Below, piece by piece: positions 56,871 to 64,000 of a stretch of 64,000 nt of DNA. The DNA comes from Dictyophora rubrovolvata (Eukaryota > Basidiomycota > Agaricomycetes > Phallales > Phallaceae). The stretch is from the NCBI GenBank assembly GCA_029959195.1, contig CP114124.1, forward strand, positions 2,241,102-2,305,101. The letters run 5' to 3'. Under the pieces are notes generated by a model. That model was not told where the DNA came from. It saw only the letters and a list, made by a program, of their open reading frames with translations, and did no database searches. A program made the position numbers and the translations under genes. Numbering within the stretch: position 1 is the first letter of the stretch; each line of letters starts with the position of its first letter.

Positions 56871-59709
56871 TCAATCTTTCCTGCCTTGGCCCAGCCCAGA
56901 AGCGAAGTCATTCTCGTCACGTGCACTACTACGTGATGGACTTGCGGAGGCTTCGAAATCTTCTCCTTCTCCCTCCTCTCCCTCGTTTTTATCTCCTTCA
57001 TCAGTTTCCGAGAACTTTAAAAAGGCTCCAGGCGTCGGAAATAACTTGTTCAACAGAATATAAACAACGGCAGAAACGGCAAATCCCGTGAAGAATGACA
57101 TTTGGTATATCCGAACGGAGACGGATGGGACTTTCCTCCCCGCTGTTGCAATTAAGTAAGAGAAAGTGCGTCAGGTTATAAGGTTTCGCAAATTAATTGA
57201 AATACGTACTAGCGCCAGCAAATCCTGATCGTATAAATGCAGCATGAATGGAGTTAATCAGCGAAGTTGTTCATTAATAATATTAATAGAACTCACCGGT
57301 AACATTTATAGCAATACCCGAAATGTAAGCTGCATATGCACTGAAAAATTGGAGAAATTGTAATGAGGTTCCGTGACGAGGGATTGGTAACGGGAAAAAA
57401 GATATCCCATGCGTTGCAAAGTGCTGTGCTTTCGCGGGCGGGTTTCAAGTTTTCACATACCGGAAGTTTATACCAAAAGTATACCAATACCACCCATCCT
57501 TGCAATCGGAGTATAGATCATGGATTTTGTAATGCCCTTTCCGGATATACCAGTAATCGATTATCTATTTATAATACCGAACACATGTAATCGTTAAAAT
57601 ATCAGCCTGAGAAAGCCACACAACTGCAACGAACCATAACTCCGGCTATGGAAGATAAGAATACCGAATATGCAGAAAGATACGATGTGAATGAGTTGCT
57701 GCTTTGAAGAAATTTCCATGGCTTGTAAAGAAGGTTCATTTTTGAAAATCAAGTATAGAAAAGGGGGAGAAGGTCTCTCACGCAAATTGCTATGCCGACG
57801 ATTGCCGCTATGTAGCCTCCCCGCCTAATGTTCTATGTGAACATGTCAGGGTACTAAACAAAAACAGCGCCTTAAGATTATCACATACAATATATCGAGG
57901 CAGCAGACTCGTCAAATCGCAGCCAGCACTCACTGAATTGGCGGAAATATTCGTCCTTTTTTAAGGTTCAAAGATTTCCGAAGTTCCAAGGGAAATCAAT
58001 GGTAAGCAAGGTCATTATAATTGAACGAGAGAAAATTTGAATTTACCCCAACTGAATGAAATCGAAGCACAAGACCATTGATCAAATACGCGTCGTGGCT
58101 GAGAAGAATATCAAAGAAATCACATGCCTGGGCTAAAATGAAAGAAGTGGAAATGAACCACACTCCAAATCTCGTACTCCGACTCGGATGGTTCCCGTCT
58201 CCGTCGAGGAATTTATTAAGTAAGTCAATAGGCGACCAAATTGCCTCATTGTATATTACTTGAGAGGAGGAGCTGACTATGATTCCGAGGAAGCTGACCA
58301 GTGAAAAACCTAATGGGACGGATAATAGTTGAGGCAATAATGCAGCTGATGGTGACGAAGCGCGTGATGCGAAGTCTGGTGCGTTTCTGAGATGAAACGA
58401 AAAAAAGGGATTATAAATGGAAGTTCCATTCAAAATAGTGCTTAACAGGTTGGAAAGACTAACACAATTAGTGTCGCCATATTGCTTATGCATGACATTA
58501 TACTCGATACCATCGCCCAGCCAAGTTCTGAACCTTGAATACTCGAAGGTTGATGAATTATGGGACCAACTCCATGAGCTTTTACGATGGTCCATATGAA
58601 AAAGGCGATTCCCGCTATCGGGACAACTATGGCTTTGATGGTGAAGAGGTGGCGTCTAAGGAGGAAAAAAATGCTGGTTAGCCACTTTGAAAAAACGGAT
58701 TTCCCGATGGTATAATTGTGAAGAAGCATAGCCAACTGGCAAATCTCATGAACATGCGTACATTTGGTGGATCGGAAACCATATCGCTGGGAGAGATATG
58801 ACCCAAAAAAGAAAGAATCCGAGGAAATCCTTAGATGTTATTCCGGCGGAGGCAGGAAGATGATTCGCTGTACGAAAAGAAAAGGAAGTTCAGTTGTTCC
58901 ATATTGATCAGAAGTTGTAAAAGGGGTCCGAGAAACGAACGGATGTTATTGATACTAGGCCAGATCGTTCTCAACATAACTAAAACACAACTCCCGCCAA
59001 TGCTCGCTTGAACTCCATACCAGATACTAAAGAAAAACACGTTTAACCGTAATCGGAGTACGATAAAGTTCAACATAGCTCTTACCAAGCCATAACACCC
59101 CTATTAAAGGTGCACCAGAGCGAGCCCCATAAGCCAAAGCTAGTGCGCGACACAACAGGAAATGTGATATGGAAGATCGCTCCAGGACGTGCATTTAAAA
59201 CGATGAAGGGTGCTGTAAAACTGTAGCCTAACCAGACGCAGAGCCAGGCCTGCCACCACGAAAGGCCGAGTTGAATCATGCTTGAGACGATCATCCAGCT
59301 GACGAAAGAAAGAAAAAGGTTCATGTAAGCCCTGAGGTTTCATCCCGGACACCCCGAACAGAAATTTTTACCGTGTTCTGGATACGTACGTGTTCACATT
59401 GAAACAATCTGCTGTCCAACTTTTTGGGCATGTGAGTGAGACTTATGGTCGCTAATCGGTGCATTTCAGACGATTTGAAATTAAACGTACAAGGCGACAA
59501 AGTTCCATGCTTTCCAAGTCCTTTGTGATTTGGGGACAGGGAGAAGATCTCGATTCTGTCCACGGAAAAAAAGAAAGGGAAGGTCGCCATGAGATATGTA
59601 ATCCATCAGGAGAATATAGACGTACGGATAGGAATAATTGACTGCTGCTCAGTTGTTGACCTGCATCATAATCGACCTGGATTGCTTTGAGAAATCCGTG
59701 GAAAGGCAT
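56871..59709 (-). CDS. NCS1-family nucleobase/allantoin-type permease
   Basis: About 16 exons joined by family consensus. In order: [298 protein letters not shown]; and [20 protein letters not shown] with an acidic cytoplasmic tail. This is the 12-helix fungal Fur/Dal-type NCS1 symporter, importing uracil, uridine, allantoin or a related compound with protons across the plasma membrane. The exact substrate is open. One intron appears to be GC..AG and is followed by a 5-nt exon (see findings). Confidence 0.9.
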
Positions 59710-60395
59710 ACTGGACGGAAGAAAACGTAGAATGCACACTTTTTGAATGTTATATCTCATATGCCAATTTTGTGGGCGTTAAAAGAGATAAGGCTACATG
59801 TTTACAGATAAGGAAGTATTTTTGGATGAAATGGAAATGAATTGTGCCGACGCCAACGCAGGTGAAAGGGCATTCATATGTTGTTCATTTGATTTTGTCA
59901 CGAGTCAACTTTGTGGGAAAAAGTCTCCTCTTCCCCTTACGGGTGGAGTGATCCAGTATATAGCTTGTTTGACGCGAAAAGATGCGAGGTTTGGATCCCC
60001 CAGTTTCCGCATGGATTGTGCTGCTTCAAGATAAACTAAGCGCCAGCATTTGCCAATTGAAAACACTAGCATTCGCAAGGTAAAAAGGATACAAAAATAT
60101 GCATTCTGCCGGTATCAATCATCTACGGGGATTTCCTTATCCTAAATGACTGTACATACATATATATGTATCTCCCGCTGACTTAAAATTTTGTTTCAGT
60201 CAAACATGCATGATCACCAGTCACCGCATGCGTGATCGAGAGAGAAAGAGTGTTTCTTGTCGATATTGGCTTCACATTGACCCCATCTACGCACCGTCTC
60301 ACCTGATCCAGGCGAGACGCGAAGTGGGGCTTCGATAGAGCCTGGGGGACAAAAGAAAGTTCGAGCTTCGGCGGGTGGGTTTGCACTCAGTTCTC
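59710..60395. other. Intergenic, no gene seen
   Basis: Upstream region of the NCS1 gene. A frame at 59798-60034 is open but has no motif. CATATATATGTAT palindromic word near 60158. Confidence 0.4.
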
Positions 60396-61265
60396 TCAGG
60401 CATGAAAGTATGTGGTAATTGATATTATCGTGTCAAAAACCTGTGGCAATAGTTTATGCAACTTGTTTTCGTTCTTCAAAAAGGTGGATGACGTACAACA
60501 GTCACAGTCAAAAGGACAAAGAGGTGTATCTTAGGAAAGGTGCATGAGCATACTGGACAGAGATGACGACAACCAAAAGAACCCACCACCCCCGACATCA
60601 CGTATACCCAACTCGTCCTCTTTATATACAGAATACCCTTCCTCGGTTTGGCGACCTGAAAAAGAGGCAGAGTAACAAAGAATGAATCAGCGAAATAGAT
60701 ACTTTGCGGTAGAGAAGAAAAGATTACGTGGCCCAATCCCCCTGGAATCCTTGAACCTCTCAGCATCGTCGCCGTGAGCAGCGACGCTCTTTCCCGTCTT
60801 CTTGTGAGTGTTGGAGGTCGCTGGAACCCCATCATCCCGCTTTCGTTTTTGGAAGGTTGAAGTCGACGTTAAAGAGGAAGATGGGTCTAGAACCGTTTCA
60901 ACCTTTGGCATTGGTGGGTTAGGTTTGGAGAGAGGGACATGTTCGTCAACGGTTGTATCAGCATTCCCGAATCCCGTCCACTCTTCTTCGTCGTCCTCTT
61001 CATTGTCGTTAGTACATTCCGTGTGCTTATCCTTTTTCTTTTTTTTCTTCTTTCTGGAACCCACCGCAGTGGAAGATTCCGTCGTCACCAACGTTGCAAC
61101 CTCCCCACGTCCAGAAAAAATATCGTCTATTTCTAATCGCGAAGACTTGGTCATCTCAACCAGATTTATCTTTGTATTGAGTTTCCTAGCCCTCGACGAC
61201 GAAGCTGCAGACGGTTTACCATTTTTCGTGTTGCTCTTCTTGGATTTTGTGATGGTCGGTCCCAT
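60396..61265 (-). CDS. DUF1764 family protein
   Basis: Three exons (61265-60728, 60655-60590, 60529-60396) give 245 aa. Family marks: N-terminal basic region, LEIDDIF (residues about 45-51), a run of seven Lys, then RFKDSRG and, after the intron, RRQTEEGYSVYKEDELGIRD V, then DTPLCPFDCDCC. DUF1764 proteins are small, highly basic and acidic by turns, and of unknown function, probably nuclear or nucleolar judging by charge (inference). The second intron was placed with donor GTGGTG so that DVG + DTPLCPFDCDCC reads in frame; other choices stop early. The usual family ends at DCDCC; here about 32 residues follow. Confidence 0.82.
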
Positions 61266-61378
61266 CCGCCCTTCCAGAGCGTCAAAGCCTTAAATACAGT
61301 TGACAGTGCAACTCCGACAGCGGCTACGGGTAAGAGATTGGTCAGCTAACATGTACACTACCGGTCCCGGACATCAGC

Positions 61379-61475
61379 GGCCTGGTGGTCTAGAGGTATG
61401 ATTCCTTCTTAGGGTAAGCTAGTTCACGCTGGCCGACTATGGAGGAGGTCCCGGGTTCAATTCCCGGCTAGGCCC
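61379..61475 (+). tRNA. tRNA-Pro (AGG) with a 25-nt intron
   Basis: Acceptor stem GGCCTGG pairs with CTAGGCC, discriminator C; D-arm TGGTCTAGAGG (A box); anticodon stem CCTTC/GGAGG with loop TTAGGGT, anticodon AGG; intron 61415-61439 directly after position 37, the canonical place; variable loop AGGTC; T-arm CCGGGTTCAATTCCCGG (B box). No CCA is encoded. A TTTT stop for RNA polymerase III follows at about 61480. Confidence 0.93.
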
Positions 61476-61780
61476 GCTCTTTTCCTTGATTTTCTTTACT
61501 CGAATTTTTCTTGGTTGAAGCTTGAGGCTAATATGCGGCGACTTTTTATTGCCAAAAAAGAACTTGCCTCAAGCCATGAAACTAACGCGGCATTTAAAAT
61601 ATGTCCGTAATTCCGCAGACATGGGGCATACACTTATCAAAAGTACATGTCGAACGAAATGAAAAAATAACAGTACAGTGCAGGTACAAAGTAAAATGAA
61701 TATTCAAAGAAAAAATGTAAAAAAAAGGCTCAAAAGTGGTTGAACTAGAGAACAGCATCCTGATGATTTCAGGACATTTT
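61476..61780. other. Intergenic
   Basis: Polymerase III terminator of the tRNA, then AT-rich 3' DNA of the BTB gene. No further gene seen. Confidence 0.4.
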
Positions 61781-63772
61781 TTACACCAAACTCTCCCACC
61801 CCGCTCCAACCCTAAACCACCCAGGTAAGCATCTCCAAATTCTCTCTCTTTCCCTCATACTCCAACATTCAAGCGCAGCGGCACACGCCTTACACTCCGA
61901 ACACTCTGAACTTTTCAACTGTCCTAATTCCTCAGCAACATACAATGGATCCGTGTGGCCCCTTTCTCTATCGAACAGGTAGTGCTGTGTTGCTAGTTCC
62001 ACCAGCTCTATAAAATCGCGTCGGCACGAAACAGGCGAATGGCAGGTGGAGTGACAATGTGCGTGATATGGTTTTGGACGATGTATTGAAGGAAGAGAGC
62101 GGGAATGCGAGTGAGAGTGAGCGTTGCCTGAATTGTGCGTGCCGCCGTTATTACCATGACTTAAAGCGCAGCACCAAATTTTGACACCACTCCCTCCTCC
62201 GCCACCTGTTATTGAACAACGCACGTTCCCAAGATTGGTGATAAGACTCGTTATGGCCTGATGACTTTGTTCTTTCCCAAGGGCGAGTTTCTGGACGTCG
62301 CACGAAGAGAGTGTCTGCGTTTGTGCTGGCATTCCATCGAATATCTGAGAGAAGGTGAGGCGTGATAAGTCGTAGAGTGCTGAAGGGAGGAGTGAAGGAG
62401 CGTTTGTGCTCCGCGCAAGGTTTATAACGGTCTTTGTAAATTACTTCAGCTTCATCGTGCTCACAAATTTTGAAAAAAAAAAAAGAAAACCTAAGCACGC
62501 ACAATTGGATGTGGATATCTTCCCTCAGCGCCCGAACCCGTCAATCCCGTTCCCGTACTGCACTCCCGCTGTCCAGTTCCAACTATAGTAGATCCAGTAG
62601 AGCCACTCCATGCCAACCCTCGATCTTCTCTCAAATCCCAACCTTGCAATGTCGTGGGCCATGCCTGGTGAAGATGCTCCAGCGCTTTGGACCGCAAATT
62701 GTCAATGAGGTACTTGTGAGCCAGACGTAAGACGCCTGATACAACAAGGAAATCGGCGGGTGAATTATCTGTCCATTGTCTGTTGATATCAACGAGGACC
62801 AGATTAGATTTGATAATAATTAAAGAAAAAGAAAAAAGAAAACGTACGGTCCATCGTATAAGGCATGTAGAAGACTTGCCACGTCGCCAGATGAATCATG
62901 CATGTCTATAACATCACATCTTTCGATACGCTCAGCATTCGCTTCATCAATGTCGGTTGCTGCATCGTCCGTATCACATGAATAGTGGAATTCATTATAA
63001 TCAAAATTCTCAACATCCACATCGTTTGATCTGTCACCACCATTCTCGTAATCACTGGACGTCGCAAGTGGACTCGAACCCATCGAAAATACGGCCTTGA
63101 CAGTCAAAGTAGAAAGCTTGCGCGATAGCGAACCCATCGTTCTCAGCTCTGAGCTGTCGACAGCTGGTTCCTTGACGAAGTCTACAGATTTCGATATTCG
63201 GTGGTGCTTGGCTGTACATAGTTTTTGTTTTTTTTTGTAAATGAAATCGAATTTAATCGAATTCAAAATGATTTTCCTCACCAATTCGCTGTTGCCAAGA
63301 CGATGATGAACCTGATGAACCTTGTCCTTCATTCAGGCCCTGGCTGTGCCTCAGTACCAGTGTCCGCGTCTGTGCCCGTGCCCGGGGTGGCTGTGGTATC
63401 GCAAACATGTTTTGAAAAACTTCACTATGACGAGCTAGGACTGCTCTATGGACTCGGAATAGTGTTGTAGGATTTTGAGCACGCAGTACAATACTACCAT
63501 CCTCGAACCTAACGACAGGCGCCATGGTTGTCAGAATGAGTCTTTCAGCTTCAGCAGGCTGCTGGTGAAACGTACCATAAATCATGATGCCTTAAAACCG
63601 ATTGTGCAGTATGTCCTTGAGAGGATCCTCCATTTTCGTCTTCATCTGAAGTTAACGATGTCGTCAGTGGCGGTGGACTCGGTACGTGTGAATGAGAAGC
63701 GGTGGTACCGCCTGCCTGTGAGTGAAACGAATCAAGCTGATACGTGCCTAGGCTGGAATTCGTTGGACTCAT
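61781..63772 (-). CDS. BTB/POZ domain protein
   Basis: Five exons (63772-63576, 63508-63282, 63211-62848, 62779-62503, 62431-61781) give 571 aa; all phases fit. N-terminus disordered (SHSQAGGTTASHSHVPSPPP). BTB start HHDLWFEDGSIVLRAQ then TLFRVHRAVLARHSEVFQNM FAIPQPP; a long variable insert (about 150 residues, with SSGSSSSW and acidic patches) interrupts the domain; then CDVIDMHDSSGDVASLLHAL YDGP and the helices DFLVVSGVLRLAHKYLIDNL RSKALEHL, with the last exon starting TVINLARSTNAPSLLPSALY DL. A Cys/His-rich stretch (HCHSTCHSPVSCRRD ... CSECKACAAALEC) lies near the C-terminus. Agaric BTB proteins of this shape are common and uncharacterised; a ubiquitin-ligase adaptor or transcriptional role is inferred from the domain only. 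Confidence 0.88.
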
Positions 63773-64000
63773 AGTAAAAACGATGTTGTCAAGATGAAAC
63801 TGCAGCACTTGGAAGATGAGAACAAAGCCAGGGAACTGAGGCTCGTCAGCCCTTTATCGTAGTGGATGTCCACAAAAGTTCTCGCGTGCACGGCATCTTC
63901 GGCAGAAACTGCCGGGGTTTTGTCACGTACTCTCAACGCGAATGTTACCTTTACTCACTGCCATCATAAACAGCCTTTCATCGCTTTTTTTTTTCAGATG

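Noticed and set aside
59798-60034. A 78-aa plus-strand frame upstream of the NCS1 gene
   Set aside because: No motif, no splice partners, not conserved with anything I can recognise.
1-64000. CRISPR arrays, bacterial operons, retroelement or DNA-transposon genes
   Set aside because: No regular spacer arrays, no reverse transcriptase, integrase or transposase motifs were seen in the translated frames.

Overview
The window looks like nuclear DNA of a mushroom-forming basidiomycete (Agaricomycetes). Evidence: dense introns of about 45-65 bp with GT..AG ends; a five-member set of F-box-like proteins of the agaric type; a psi-factor (Ppo) oxygenase; HsbA, DUF6533, NIPA, NCS1 and BTB/POZ proteins with typical basidiomycete motifs; and an intron-bearing tRNA-Pro. 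I worked out gene models by hand from splice sites, reading frame and family consensus, without searches. I saw no viral, prophage, CRISPR or recognisable LTR/LINE element.

Left flank (1-11.7 kb): the 3' part of a fatty-acid dioxygenase/P450 fusion gene (+), then three F-box-like genes and one kinase-like gene, all on the minus strand. The F-box genes at 5-6 and 8.6-9.7 kb are copies of one another, including flanking DNA.

Middle (11.7-50.8 kb): two blocks that occur twice in opposite orientation. Block A (about 11.75-14.9 kb, +) matches A' (about 47.3-50.8 kb, -) and carries an HsbA gene, whole in A' and decayed in A. Block B (17.8-19.9 kb, +) matches B' (34.0-36.0 kb, -) and carries an M20 amidohydrolase, whole in B' and decayed in B. 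A short direct repeat lies just outside A and A'. Between the blocks are an F-box-like gene, a possible small secreted protein, a very large disordered protein (1757 aa), a NIPA-type magnesium transporter, a DUF6533 membrane protein, relics of a Tag1/DUF3712-like membrane protein, a broken unnamed gene, and scattered copies of a short unknown gene.

Right flank (50.8-64 kb): ordinary single-copy genes. These are a C2H2-like zinc-finger protein (+), an F-box-like protein (-), an NCS1 nucleobase/allantoin-type permease (-), a DUF1764 protein (-), tRNA-Pro(AGG) (+) and a BTB/POZ protein (-).

The genes do not form one pathway. The main story is local duplication and decay: in each inverted pair one copy stays whole and the other breaks, and F-box genes multiply next to the pair.
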